From the NCBI GenBank assembly GCA_947594835.1, contig CANQEH010000017.1, positions 1 through 57,148 of the forward strand: DNA of 57,148 nucleotides, read 5' to 3'. The notes beneath the pieces are model-generated. The model did not search any database. It was not told the origin of the DNA and saw only the letters and a list, made by a program, of their open reading frames with translations. Source of the stretch: an uncultured Acetatifactor sp. Its GTDB lineage: Bacteria; Bacillota; Clostridia; Lachnospirales; Lachnospiraceae. Of the stretch, positions 7,637 through 16,574 are shown in pieces. How positions within the stretch are numbered: position 1 is the first letter of the stretch; each line of letters begins with the position of its first letter. The position numbers and the translations under genes are program-made.

Positions 7637-8876
7637 TGTGATCCAGACGCTTATCATAAACATTTTGCGGGTCTTTTTGGTCAGGCAGATGATGGAACTG
7701 TTCCTATCTGGGGATGATACGGAGGGGAGGAAGACACAGCTGGGCTTTCTCGCCTACTATCTTGTGACCGCAGCGGCATACGCGGCCTTTGGCGTCTCCC
7801 TTTTTTACGAGGTGTGCAATTATCTGGGGATGGCAGGGCTCACGACGCTTTATCGGTGCCCGTGGAAAAGGCGGCTTTGGACGTCTCTTGCCATCTTCAG
7901 CACGGATCTGGCCTGTTTTCTTGCGGTGTATTTCGCCTATCCCCAGAAATCCCTGGCATTTGGCCCTGCCATCCCAACGCTTTTGTTTTTGATCTGTGTC
8001 ACCGTCATAAGCCATATATCGGATCCGGCGGACGGCAGGGAGGATTCCTTGGACAAAAGACAGCTCTGTATTCTGCTGTCCATCCCCGCCGCAAGCATCC
8101 TGATCCTCTGCGTCCTGCTCTATGGGGGCCTTGAGGGGACGGAGGCGCTTTTGATCTGCGCAGCGACGCTGATGGTCAACCTGTGTGTCTTCTACCTCTA
8201 TCACCTGATGGCGGAAAATTATAAAAATCTAAGGGAAAACGACTTATACAGGCAGCAGACCTATGCCTATCAGAACCAGCTGGAGGTGATCATGGAATCC
8301 CAGGGCCGGATGAAGGCGCTGCGGCATGATATGAAGAACCATATTCTGGCGCTCCAGGCGCTTTTGCAGAAGCGGGACTGGGAGGAGGCGGACAGGTATC
8401 TAAGCGATATGCAGGATTTTATGTCCAATCCGGCGGAATATGTGGCTACCGGGGACGATACGGTGGACAGCCTGTTAAATTATAAGCTGCAGCGGGCAAA
8501 GGAGGTCTTAAATGAGGTGGAGGCAAAAATCAGCATACCGGAAAAGCTGATGCTCCACTCCTTTGACCTGAATGTGGTGTTGGGGAATCTGCTGGACAAC
8601 GCCGTGGAGGCGGCCCGCCAGACCGGGGAGAAGCGCTTGAAGGTGAGCTTAAAGCTGGAGAAAGGGGTCTTGTTTCTCTGTGTCCAGAATAGCTGCCGCG
8701 GGATCGCGGAGGGAAAGGTGGGGCGTCTGGAAAGCACAAAGGCGGATCCGTCCGCCCACGGGATCGGGCTGGAAAATGTGCGAAAGATCGTGGAAAAATA
8801 CCATGGCGATATGGAACTGTCCTGTGAAAACCACAGGATGCAGGTAGACGCCATCCTGTATGTCAAGGAGATGTGA
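7623..8876 (+). CDS. GHKL-domain sensor histidine kinase (AgrC/ComD type)
   Basis: 417 residues from the ATG at 7623, which follows GGGAGGGCAGGGACAG and overlaps the regulator gene by 14 bases. The first ~200 residues form about six membrane helices. They are followed by a coiled stretch and the phospho-acceptor motif LRHDMKNHILAL, then the atypical ATPase with N box LGNLLDNAVEAA and G box HGIGLENVRKIV. Kinases of this class usually sense extracellular peptides. No precursor-peptide gene is recognisable nearby. An ATG 18 bases upstream is also in frame. Confidence 0.92.
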   Translation: MIPYNVIQTLIINILRVFLVRQMMELFLSGDDTEGRKTQLGFLAYYLVTAAAYAAFGVSLFYEVCNYLGMAGLTTLYRCPWKRRLWTSLAIFSTDLACFLAVYFAYPQKSLAFGPAIPTLLFLICVTVISHISDPADGREDSLDKRQLCILLSIPAASILILCVLLYGGLEGTEALLICAATLMVNLCVFYLYHLMAENYKNLRENDLYRQQTYAYQNQLEVIMESQGRMKALRHDMKNHILALQALLQKRDWEEADRYLSDMQDFMSNPAEYVATGDDTVDSLLNYKLQRAKEVLNEVEAKISIPEKLMLHSFDLNVVLGNLLDNAVEAARQTGEKRLKVSLKLEKGVLFLCVQNSCRGIAEGKVGRLESTKADPSAHGIGLENVRKIVEKYHGDMELSCENHRMQVDAILYVKEM

Positions 8877-9038
8877 CCGGGTGGATTTCGGCAGAAATAT
8901 GGCCTGATTTCGCAAAGGATGAAAAGCCGGGGGCCCTGAGTGGTATATTGTCTGTGTCACGAAAACGCAGTCCCTCCGGCGCGGGCAGACACAGGTGAAA
9001 CGCCAGCGGACGCCGGAGCGGGAGAAGGGAGTATCCGT

Positions 9039-10247
9039 ATGGGAAAAACGAAAGTGCCTGCGGCCATGGCGTTTGTTTTTATGAGTGCAGCGCTGTTTTC
9101 CGGCTGCCAGAAGGCGCCAGAGCCTGTGGCGGAGGGCGGGGTCATGCACGCCCAGGGCGCGGTGGAGCAGCAGGTATCAGAGCTTGCCGGGCAGGCTTCC
9201 GAGACGGGGCAGAGCCGGCAGCCGGGCGGTTCTTATCACTATGAGGAAGTTTTGGGGACGGGGGACAACAGGCTGTCAATCAACGCCCGGATCCCCGCTG
9301 TCCCGGAGCAGCTCTACAACATCACGCTGGAGCCGGACGACGGGATCGGCAAGGCGGCATTGCTTGCGTTTCTGGGGGGTTCGGAAGATCGTGTGACGGA
9401 CGCTTCCCAGGAGTATCTGCGGCAGATAGAGGAATCCGACTATAACAATACCCACGATACGGGGGACGGGATTGTACTTTATTCCAAATTTGCAGACCAT
9501 AGCGCCATGATGTATGTGGCGGGGGAAAGGTCAATTGCCCTGGGCGGGCATACTTCCCTGTATTACGAGGACGCCCCGCTTAAGGAAAAGCTCTTTGCCG
9601 GGATCGGTGAGGAAATCCCGATCCCTCCCGACCAGATGGACAATGAGGCGGACTTTACCGCCAGGGAGGCGGGGGAGCTTCTGTTGGAGGAATTAAAACG
9701 ATTCGGTGTCACGGAGGCAGTGTTCTATCAGATCTATTTTGGCGACAGCAAAGAGGAGGGACTTGATTTTTACGAGCTGTCCTTTGTCCCCGCCTATGAA
9801 GGCGTGGCGGATATCCGGGAGACAGTTAATTCCGAACTGGGAGAAATTTACCCTTATGGCAGGGCCATCGTCTCACAGGAGGGCATAGCGGATCTGATCC
9901 TGGCTGATTTTTGCGGGAAGATCGTCTCAAAGGAGCCTGTGGAGATCCTTTCCTTTGCGCAGGTGTCACAGATTCTGGAGCAGTACCTGGACGGCGGCCG
10001 CATCCCGGCGGATGAGCGGCTGGTGATAGACAGGGTGGAGCTGGAATATTATCCCCTGCCCAATGAGGACGTCACCTACGAGAAACGGGAGATCGAGTAC
10101 CGCTTTCAGCTGCAGCTGGTTCCTGTGTGGCACCTCTATATGTCCCTGCACGACTATGTGGAAGGGGGATATGCGGCCGTGGACAACCAGGCGGCTTTCA
10201 ATATCGTCATCAATGCGGCGACGGGAGAGCTGGAGCGGGTAAGATAA
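9039..10247 (+). CDS. Predicted lipoprotein of a two-component/ABC operon
   Basis: 402 residues. The N-terminus MGKTKVPAAMAFVFMSAALFSGCQ has a lipobox (LFSGC), so the mature protein is probably anchored at residue 24. The rest is a soluble alpha/beta protein with no motif I can name; it may belong to the DUF6034-like lipoproteins of Clostridia, but that is from memory of general style. ATG at 9039 has a GGAGAAGGGAG site; the in-frame ATG at 8940 would put 33 non-signal residues before the signal peptide. Its place between the sensor kinase and the transporter subunits suggests a substrate-binding or sensing accessory protein at the outer membrane surface. Confidence 0.75.
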   Translation: MGKTKVPAAMAFVFMSAALFSGCQKAPEPVAEGGVMHAQGAVEQQVSELAGQASETGQSRQPGGSYHYEEVLGTGDNRLSINARIPAVPEQLYNITLEPDDGIGKAALLAFLGGSEDRVTDASQEYLRQIEESDYNNTHDTGDGIVLYSKFADHSAMMYVAGERSIALGGHTSLYYEDAPLKEKLFAGIGEEIPIPPDQMDNEADFTAREAGELLLEELKRFGVTEAVFYQIYFGDSKEEGLDFYELSFVPAYEGVADIRETVNSELGEIYPYGRAIVSQEGIADLILADFCGKIVSKEPVEILSFAQVSQILEQYLDGGRIPADERLVIDRVELEYYPLPNEDVTYEKREIEYRFQLQLVPVWHLYMSLHDYVEGGYAAVDNQAAFNIVINAATGELERVR

Positions 10248-10282
10248 AAAAGTCCAGACAAGGGGCAGGGAGGAAACAGGAG

Positions 10283-11044
10283 ATGAATTGGAGCTTTTTG
10301 CGGCAGGATGTGAAGCGCAGTTTTTGCAACATGGGATTTGCGGCGGGCTTTTTAGGGCTTTTTGCCTTGATGTGCTATAATTTTGTCACAGAGTCTATGA
10401 CAGAGGAGGGGTTTTATTATGCCATTGTGAATCTCCTGGCGGCGTCGGGCTTTACCGTGTTCCTGCCGGTGTTTCCGGTGCTGGGATATGCTTCCGCTTT
10501 CTGCGGGGAATATAAGAGCGGTTATTACAGGTTTATCCTCTCACGGATGAGCTTCCGGGATTATGCCAGGGTGCGCATAGCAAGCGTAGCCCTGTCCGGG
10601 GGCGCCATTGTGGCGGTCCCCTATCTGCTTTGCTGCCTGGCGGCCCTTTCTTTGGGGGTGCCGGAGATCTCCGAAAGTTCCCTTACCCTGCGCGTGGATG
10701 TGACCACGAAGATGATGGGGATCGCACAGCGCTATGGGCCCGGTGCGGTGGTGGCGGCGAAGGTGCTGTTAGGTTTTCTCTTCGGGGCCGCCTGGGCGTT
10801 GGTAGGACTTGCCTTTGCGGTGTGGATCCCCAACTGGTATGTGTCGCTGATTGCGCCCTTTGTGCTGTATGGGTCTTTATCCGTCCTGTTTGGGTACAGT
10901 GGGCCCAGGATCCTGGCGCCCCAGTTTCTGGTGCGGGGGGACGACTTTGGGCATCTGTTGTCGGCGGCGTTTGAGTGTGTCTGGCTGGCGGCAGCCGCCG
11001 CGGCTGCCATGGCGGGCTTTCGGAGGAGATGCCGGAATGCGTAA
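10283..11044 (+). CDS. ABC-2 type membrane protein (permease subunit 1)
   Basis: 253 residues with about six hydrophobic helices. The N-terminus (MNWSFLRQDVKRSFCNMGF) looks like an ABC-2 permease entering the first helix, and the region after helix 2 contains EYKSGYYRFILSRMSFRDY, typical of the coupling loop of such permeases. ATG at 10283 follows GGGAGGAAACAGGAG. It overlaps the next permease gene by 8 bases. Substrate unknown; bacteriocin, lantibiotic or peptide export or immunity is the usual role of this layout. Confidence 0.75.
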   Translation: MNWSFLRQDVKRSFCNMGFAAGFLGLFALMCYNFVTESMTEEGFYYAIVNLLAASGFTVFLPVFPVLGYASAFCGEYKSGYYRFILSRMSFRDYARVRIASVALSGGAIVAVPYLLCCLAALSLGVPEISESSLTLRVDVTTKMMGIAQRYGPGAVVAAKVLLGFLFGAAWALVGLAFAVWIPNWYVSLIAPFVLYGSLSVLFGYSGPRILAPQFLVRGDDFGHLLSAAFECVWLAAAAAAAMAGFRRRCRNA

Positions 11045-11858
11045 GATCATGATCCTTACAAAGGGGCTTTTGTGCCAGGAGATCAAAAGCGTCAGGGTGC
11101 TCATGGGGTATCTGCTGGGGCTTACGCTTCTGGCCATGTGGGTAAATGATTTTTTGGGATATGCGGGGGAACTGGGGGAACCTGTAAACCTCTGGGAAGC
11201 CTTTGTGGTCGCAGCCCATCAGGATGTGCCGGCCAGGTGTCTGGTGCTTGGGTATCTGTTAGTCATAGCGGACGCGCCCTTTGTCCGGGGCAATACCTAT
11301 ATCACCCTGTACCGCAGCGGCAGGCGTGTCTGGAATCTGGGAATGCTGCTCTATATCCTCTGCCAGGCTTTTTTATATCCCCTGTCTCTGGCTGCTTTCT
11401 GCACCGCTGTCAGCGCACCTTATGGCTTTTGGGGGCGCATCTGGAGCAGTCCCGCCTATGTCCTGGCCGCGGATGCCGCCAAAGCCCTGGCGGGGAGGTA
11501 TCATCTTGTCTTTGACGGCATGGCCATGATGAAGTACATGACGGCGCCCCAGGCCTTTGGCATGACTTTTCTGTATCTGTTTTGCTACCTGGCGTTTATC
11601 GGCATCCTTTTGTATGTCTGTAATCTTGTGCTGGGAGGTTTCTGGGGGCTTGTAGCGGTGGCGGCGGTGCATCTGGGCGGCGCGGCCCTGTCCTTTCTGG
11701 CCAGGCTGCCCCAGACCCCGGCAGGGTATGTGGACGGCGCGGGAGGGCATTGGCGGTATCCTTTCGTTTTCCTGGCGCTTTCTTTTCTGATGGCCGCCGT
11801 GTCGCTTGCAGCCGTCAGAAGGGTGGATATCCGGGCTAAGTCCAAGGGAGGTGCGTGA
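11037..11858 (+). CDS. ABC-2 type membrane protein (permease subunit 2)
   Basis: 273 residues with about six membrane helices (MGYLLGLTLLAMWV, LLYILCQAFLYPLSLAAF, FLYLFCYLAFIGILLYVCNLVLGGF and others). The start ATG at 11037 lies inside the end of the previous gene after CGGAGGAGATGCCGG. The stop overlaps the start of the third membrane gene (TGATG). I recognise no catalytic motif; the assignment to a permease comes from helix pattern and operon position before an ABC ATPase. Confidence 0.72.
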   Translation: MRKIMILTKGLLCQEIKSVRVLMGYLLGLTLLAMWVNDFLGYAGELGEPVNLWEAFVVAAHQDVPARCLVLGYLLVIADAPFVRGNTYITLYRSGRRVWNLGMLLYILCQAFLYPLSLAAFCTAVSAPYGFWGRIWSSPAYVLAADAAKALAGRYHLVFDGMAMMKYMTAPQAFGMTFLYLFCYLAFIGILLYVCNLVLGGFWGLVAVAAVHLGGAALSFLARLPQTPAGYVDGAGGHWRYPFVFLALSFLMAAVSLAAVRRVDIRAKSKGGA

Positions 11859-12505
11859 TGGGGCAGAGCATGGTCTTAACATTTTTCGGAGGGGTTTCCC
11901 AGGACGGCTTCAGCTGGCAGCAGGATTTTGACAAGGTACTCTTTGAACTGGCCAGGTGGCTTTTGCCCATCGGGATCTGCCTGCTGGCCCAGGGAGCCGG
12001 GATGGAGCGGCAAAAAAAGATAGAGATGCTTTCCGGCTATCGCTATGGGACGATTGGGAAGTGGTGGCGGCACAAGTATGCCAGAGGGATGCGCAGCGGG
12101 CTGCTTGCGGCGGCTGTGCTGTTTCTCCCGGCCATGGCCGCCGATATGGCGGGGGATGTGTTTCCGGCGGACAAGGCGTGGAGGGTGTTTGTCTTGTGGC
12201 TGGCTCATATTGTGACAATCATGTCGGTTTTTCTTGTGCTGGATCTGACCAGATACAGAAGGCTTGCCCCGGCGCTGCTGCTTGTGCTGGAAGGTTTTAC
12301 TTTCCTGATAGGCTATCAGTCCGTGGGGGCGGGGTCCTTGATGTACGGAATGTGGGGGATGTATTTTCAGAGTGAGTGGAATTTCGGGGAGACGGGGTTT
12401 TTTGTCCCTGCAGCCCTGGCCGCAGAGGGGATACTGCTGGCGTTTAGTTACCTGGCGGGAGGAGTTTGTCTCAAAAGCCGGGAGTATGGGTTTTCAAAAG
12501 GCTGA
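11858..12505 (+). CDS. Membrane protein (permease subunit 3)
   Basis: 215 residues from the ATG at 11858 (a GTG three bases earlier is also possible; AAGGGAGGTGCG is the ribosome site). Five or six hydrophobic helices surround a basic loop MERQKKIEMLSGYRYGTIGKWW (given here in part: YGTIGKWW) that resembles an ABC-2 permease coupling loop. It lies between permease 2 and the ATPase gene. The three small membrane proteins may form a heteromeric pore, or one may be an accessory protein. Confidence 0.65.
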   Translation: MGQSMVLTFFGGVSQDGFSWQQDFDKVLFELARWLLPIGICLLAQGAGMERQKKIEMLSGYRYGTIGKWWRHKYARGMRSGLLAAAVLFLPAMAADMAGDVFPADKAWRVFVLWLAHIVTIMSVFLVLDLTRYRRLAPALLLVLEGFTFLIGYQSVGAGSLMYGMWGMYFQSEWNFGETGFFVPAALAAEGILLAFSYLAGGVCLKSREYGFSKG

Positions 12506-12573
12506 ACCGGGCGGCGTCTGCAAAGATGCCTGGAACAGGCAAAAAAACGGGATGAAAGGGAAGGAAACAGATC

Positions 12574-13218
12574 ATGACAGAGGAGATCATCCGGGTGGAA
12601 CACCTGACCAAAAAATTTGGCGGCGTCACGGCGCTAGACGATGTGAGCCTGAGCTGTAAACGGGGAAAGATATATGGCATCATCGGCAGGAACGGCTCCG
12701 GGAAGACGGTTCTGTTCAAGCTGATCGTTGGTTATCTGAAGCCAACCGGCGGGCGGGTCGTGGTAAACGGGAAGGAGATCGGAAAGGATGCGGATTTTGC
12801 GGACGATATCGGGGTCATCATAGAAAATCCCGGCTTTTTAGAAAGCGATACGGGATTTCGCAATCTGGAATATCTGGCGTCCATACGCAGTCTCATTGGG
12901 CCTGCCGAGATCCGGGAAAGCATGGAAAAGGCTGGGCTTGACCCGTCTGACAGGAAAAAGGTGGGGAAGTATTCCCTGGGGATGAAGCAGCGTCTTGGCA
13001 TTGCCCAGGCGATTATGGAAAATCCGGGGATCTTAATTCTGGACGAACCCATGAACAGCCTGGACAACCGGGGCGTGGAGGATGTCAGGCGCATTCTGAT
13101 GGAGCTTCGCAAGGAGGGCAAGACCATCCTCCTGGCCAGCCATAACAGAGAGGACATCCAGATATTGTGCGACGAGGTGTACGAGATGGACAGGGGGAGG
13201 ATCATAGAAAAAAGATAG
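12574..13218 (+). CDS. ABC transporter ATP-binding protein
   Basis: A 214-residue single nucleotide-binding domain with Walker A GRNGSGKT near residue 36, signature YSLGMKQR and Walker B LILDEPMNSLD, followed by the switch His in LLASHN. It lacks the C-terminal extension of drug-export ATPases, so it is of minimal length. RBS GGGAAGGAAACAG. It closes the seven-gene operon and energises the three membrane proteins upstream, under LytTR/GHKL control. Confidence 0.93.
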   Translation: MTEEIIRVEHLTKKFGGVTALDDVSLSCKRGKIYGIIGRNGSGKTVLFKLIVGYLKPTGGRVVVNGKEIGKDADFADDIGVIIENPGFLESDTGFRNLEYLASIRSLIGPAEIRESMEKAGLDPSDRKKVGKYSLGMKQRLGIAQAIMENPGILILDEPMNSLDNRGVEDVRRILMELRKEGKTILLASHNREDIQILCDEVYEMDRGRIIEKR

Positions 13219-13235
13219 TTTTTATTTTTCCTGTA

Positions 13236-13264
13236 TTGCATAATTTATGAGAATGTGATATTAT
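13236..13264 (+). promoter_or_regulatory. Promoter of the Rpn-family gene
   Basis: TTGCAT (13236-13241), 17 bp, TATTAT (13259-13264). It leaves a leader of about 180 bases before the ATG at 13449, in which I see only a weak hairpin (AGGGGA-GA-TCCCCT). Confidence 0.5.
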
Positions 13265-13448
13265 TTTAGAGAGCAAAGAAATTCAAAATATTCATTCGTT
13301 TCTTAGGGGAGATCCCCTTTCTGAGAGCGGTCTGAAGCCACAGCGCTCCTTTTCGAACTTCTTGCTTAACCCCATGAAATATTCGGAGACAAAGGCGGGA
13401 AGTCGGACATTCTTCCTGCACAAACAGACAGAGAAAGGAAGAATTTGT

Positions 13449-14510
13449 ATGCAAGCGGCAAAAGAGCGCAGGCAGGTGCAGGCACCTCACGACAGGGGGT
13501 ATAAGAGAAGGCTGTCCGATCCCCGGGAATTTCTGCACTTTATCAAAAAGTATGTGGGCGCAGACTGGATGATGGAGCTGTCAGAGCGGCAGCTGACGCT
13601 CTGTGACAAGGAGTTTGTGGAGAAAGATTACGAGGGGAAAGAAGCGGATCTCTTGTACCGGGTGACACGGGAAGACGGACAGGAGGTGCTGATCTTTATC
13701 CTGCAGGAGCTGCAGTCCTATGTGGACAACACCATGATTTTCCGGGTGCTGGTCTATGTGGTAAATTCTCTGCTGCGGTATTTTTTGTCCACGGATAAGG
13801 CCCAGCGGGAGCGGAAGGAATTCCGGCTGCCGGTGATCGTGCCCATCGTGTTTTACAACGGGGAAAACCGCTGGACCGCCGTCAGGGAACTGCGGGAGTA
13901 TCAGGCCGGAGGGGAGAAGTTTGGGGCCCATATCTTAAATCTGGAGTATTATCTGGTGGACTTGTCCGAGATTGAGGAGGATTATATTTTATCTACCAAC
14001 ACGGTACTGGATAATATCATGTACTGTGATAAATTCCGCAGGAAGCTGGAACTGATGGAAGCAGTGCGGCTGGCGCGCAGGCGCGTCAGCGTGCTGGGCG
14101 CACAGGAACAGCAGGAGTTTGACAGCTGGACAAAATATATCCTGCTGAGCATTTGCGGCGACAGGGAAGATTTGGCCCGGGAAATTCTGGAATGGGCCGG
14201 AAACGGAGAAGAAGACATGGCATTTGAGTACACCATTATCAGGGAGTTTCACAAAGAGCGGGATCTGGGGCGCGAAGAAGGAAGGGAAGAGGGCCGCGAG
14301 GAGTACCTGGTGAGGCTGGTGTGCCGGAAACTGCAGAAGGGAAAGACGGCGGAAGCCGTGGCAGGGGAATTGGAGGAGACCCTGGAAGAAGACAGGGGAA
14401 AAATTTTGGACATCTGCGAGAAAGCGGAAGAATTTGCCCCTGAGTTTTGTTGGGAGAAGGTGGCGGCTGCCTGGCTGGCGCAAAAAATGCCGCATGGATG
14501 CCTGACGTAG
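13449..14510 (+). CDS. Rpn-family PD-(D/E)XK nuclease / transposase_31-like protein
   Basis: 353 residues. The N-terminal half is the Rpn (recombination-promoting nuclease) fold: YKRRLSDPREFLHFIKKYV, then KEADLLYRV with the catalytic Asp and FILQELQSYVD with the ExQ motif, then a helical region and VPIVFYNG. The C-terminal tail has the charged repeat GREEGREEGREE followed by helices, usual for this family. Such proteins are mobile, abundant in Lachnospiraceae and of unsettled role (DNA nuclease, recombination, perhaps defence). ATG at 13449 follows GAGAAAGGAAGAA. A decayed relative lies at 40710. Confidence 0.82.
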   Translation: MQAAKERRQVQAPHDRGYKRRLSDPREFLHFIKKYVGADWMMELSERQLTLCDKEFVEKDYEGKEADLLYRVTREDGQEVLIFILQELQSYVDNTMIFRVLVYVVNSLLRYFLSTDKAQRERKEFRLPVIVPIVFYNGENRWTAVRELREYQAGGEKFGAHILNLEYYLVDLSEIEEDYILSTNTVLDNIMYCDKFRRKLELMEAVRLARRRVSVLGAQEQQEFDSWTKYILLSICGDREDLAREILEWAGNGEEDMAFEYTIIREFHKERDLGREEGREEGREEYLVRLVCRKLQKGKTAEAVAGELEETLEEDRGKILDICEKAEEFAPEFCWEKVAAAWLAQKMPHGCLT

Positions 14511-14551
14511 TATTAAAAACTATGAAAAGTAATTTAAAAAAACAAATCTTG

Positions 14552-14580
14552 TTGCCATTTGATGAAAAAGGTGGTATTCT
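14552..14580 (+). promoter_or_regulatory. Promoter of the DegV-family gene
   Basis: TTGCCA (14552-14557), 17 bp, TATTCT (14575-14580). Its position rules against the in-frame ATG at 14562 and favours starts at 14628/14631. In the short leader an AGGAG is separated from the start by a GCTGCC-TT-GGCAGC hairpin. Confidence 0.55.
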
Positions 14581-14630
14581 ATGTTTCAGAAAACAGTAGG
14601 AGAGCTGCCTTGGCAGCGGATAGAAAAATG

Positions 14631-15536
14631 ATGAGCGAAACATTTCACATTATCAGCGACGGTTCCTGTGACCTGCCGACAGAGCTGGTACAGGAGAAGA
14701 ATATCACGGTGGTACCCTTCTATGTCTCCTTTGACAATGAGAATTACTTAAAAGAGGGCATAGAGATCGGCGTCAGGGAGTTCTATCAGCAGATGGTGGA
14801 CAAAAAAGGGGTCTATCCCAAGTCCTGTATGCCCGGCGTTCAGGACTATGCGGATGCGTTCCTTCCCTATGTGAAGGAGGGGATCCCGGTGGTCTGCATC
14901 TGTATCACCTCCAAGTTCAGCGGTTCCTGGCAGTCAGCGATGAATGCGCGTTCCGTTGTACAGGAGGATTACCCGGAGGCAGAGATCACGGTGATCGATT
15001 CCATGGTGGACACGGTGCTGCAGGGACAGTATGTGCTGGAGGCAGTGTCCCTTCGGGACAGCGGGACGCCTTATCAGAAGGCGGTGGAGCGGCTGGAGGA
15101 GATCAAAAGCACTGGGCGCATCTTTTTTACCGTGGGAGATATGGAATACCTGATCCACGGCGGGCGCATCGGGAAAGTGGCGGCTGTGGCGGGAAGCGTG
15201 CTGGGCATCCGCCCTGTGATCACCTTAAAGCAGGGGGAGATTTTTCCTTCCGGCATTGGCCGGAGCCGCAAAAAGACCACAGAGAAGGCGCTGGAACTTT
15301 TGCTGGAATACTTAAAAGAGAGCAGCCTGGGAATCGAGTGTTACAGCCTGTCAGTGGGATTTGGCTATGACAGGCAGGAGGGCGAGGACTACCGGGCCCA
15401 TGTGCTGGAAACGCTGCGGGCCAAGGGGTATCAGGCGGACCCTTTCCCGATGTTCCAGATCGGCGCAGGCATCAGCGTCCACACAGGGCCTTATGCCCTG
15501 GGGCTGGGCATATTGGAGAAAGCCATTCACGATTGA
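14631..15536 (+). CDS. DegV family fatty-acid-binding protein (FakB type)
   Basis: 301 residues. FHIISDGSCDLPTELV at the start, ITSKFSGSWQSA, and GRIGKV in the middle are DegV hallmarks; the C-terminal part carries IGAGISVHTGPYALG. DegV/FakB proteins bind a fatty acid and present it to the kinase FakA for acyl-phosphate formation. No FakA homologue is in the window. ATG-ATG at 14628-14633 gives two possible starts three bases apart; I used the second. A terminator hairpin follows the stop. Confidence 0.9.
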   Translation: MSETFHIISDGSCDLPTELVQEKNITVVPFYVSFDNENYLKEGIEIGVREFYQQMVDKKGVYPKSCMPGVQDYADAFLPYVKEGIPVVCICITSKFSGSWQSAMNARSVVQEDYPEAEITVIDSMVDTVLQGQYVLEAVSLRDSGTPYQKAVERLEEIKSTGRIFFTVGDMEYLIHGGRIGKVAAVAGSVLGIRPVITLKQGEIFPSGIGRSRKKTTEKALELLLEYLKESSLGIECYSLSVGFGYDRQEGEDYRAHVLETLRAKGYQADPFPMFQIGAGISVHTGPYALGLGILEKAIHD

Positions 15537-15543
15537 CGGAAGA

Positions 15544-16365
15544 TTAAAGAGCTTCGGTGCAGTGCATCAGAAGCTCTTTTATATTGTCAAAGGCATAGTC
15601 CGCGGGGTACGGGGTGTCCGCCATATCCTCCGGCTTTGCCTCCCCGGTAAAGACCACACAGGTATCCACCTGGGCGTTAATGCCGCAGGCAATGTCCGTG
15701 TACAGGCGGTCGCCAACCACCAGGGTTTCCTCCCGGGAAAAGCCGGACTGAGCCAGACAGAAATCCACGATCTGGCGGTTTGGTTTGCCCAGATAGATGG
15801 GGGTTTTGCCTGTGGAAGCGGTAATCATCTGGCAGATGGCCCCGCAGTCGGGGATAAATCCGAAATCTATGGGGCAGCGCAGATCCGGGTTGGTGGCGTA
15901 AAAGGGGGCATCCGTGGTGGACAGCACCTGACAGATGCGCACAAGCTTCTCATAGGTCAGCTCGCTGTCGTAAGCTGCCACCACACAGCCGATGCCGGGC
16001 TCAGCCTGCTGTGTGACGTCCAGCCCGTTCTTTTGCAGTTCCCGGATCAGGGAGGCTGTACCCAGCACAAAAATCTTCTTGTCCCGATACTGCTGCATTA
16101 AGAACCGCAGCGCCATGTAGCCGGAGGTGACAAACTGTTCCTCCGTGGTCTTTAAGCCGAAGGCGTCCCGGAATTTCTGGACGTATGCGGCGCTGCTTTT
16201 GGTGGAGTTATTTGTGATATAATAGGCTTTCCCGCCAATGGCGTCAATGTGGGAAAGCAGCGCAGCGCTGCCCTCATAGAGCGTGTCCCCGACGGCGATG
16301 GTGCCGTCGATGTCAAAGAGAAAAAGTTTTTTCCCGCGCAGATTTTCATCGCCTCTCAGCTTCAT
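15544..16365 (-). CDS. HAD-IIA family hydrolase (NagD/phosphoglycolate phosphatase-like)
   Basis: A 273-residue HAD phosphatase. Motif I is FLFDIDGTI near residue 14, motif II is YITNNSTKS, the cap has the class IIA form, Lys lies in YLGKPN, and motif IV is VVGDRLYTDI. Members dephosphorylate small sugar or nucleotide phosphates. The start at 16365 (MKLRGDENL) has AGGGG eight bases upstream; an ORF extension to 16401 would translate the leader hairpin. Substrate unknown. Confidence 0.9.
   Translation of the reverse strand: MKLRGDENLRGKKLFLFDIDGTIAVGDTLYEGSAALLSHIDAIGGKAYYITNNSTKSSAAYVQKFRDAFGLKTTEEQFVTSGYMALRFLMQQYRDKKIFVLGTASLIRELQKNGLDVTQQAEPGIGCVVAAYDSELTYEKLVRICQVLSTTDAPFYATNPDLRCPIDFGFIPDCGAICQMITASTGKTPIYLGKPNRQIVDFCLAQSGFSREETLVVGDRLYTDIACGINAQVDTCVVFTGEAKPEDMADTPYPADYAFDNIKELLMHCTEAL
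15546..15582 (+). terminator. Terminator after degV-like gene, inside the convergent gene's 3' end
   Basis: Stem AAAGAGCTTC (15546-15555) with GAAGCTCTTT (15570-15579), followed by TTATATT. It overlaps the last codons of the convergent HAD gene. Confidence 0.6.
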
Positions 16366-16574
16366 GGTTATACCCCTAGCGTGCTTCAGCACGCACACCA
16401 ATCAGAATTTGAAAGTTTACTTTCAAACTTGTCACCTCAAATATAATTCGGCGTAGTCGCTTTGCCGGAACCAGTATAGCATAGGCGGAGGAGAGAAGTA
16501 AAGTGCTGGAAAAAACCGGGAGAGTATGATAAGATACCGTAGAGAGCCGCCGAAGCGGCAGAATGTGAGGAAAG
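16366..16574. other. Divergent intergenic region with hairpins
   Basis: Between the HAD gene (left) and exonuclease III (right). The HAD leader holds two small palindromes (GCGTGCTGAAGCACGC at 16379-16394; GTTTGAAAGTAAACTTTCAAA-like at 16410-16428). On the other side GCCGC-CGAA-GCGGC at 16548-16561 precedes the exonuclease ribosome site. Weak -10-like TATGAT at 16526; no confident -35. Confidence 0.45.

Noticed and set aside
10630..10974. 114-codon frame within the first permease gene
   Set aside because: High-GC shadow of the permease; no membrane or domain pattern of its own.
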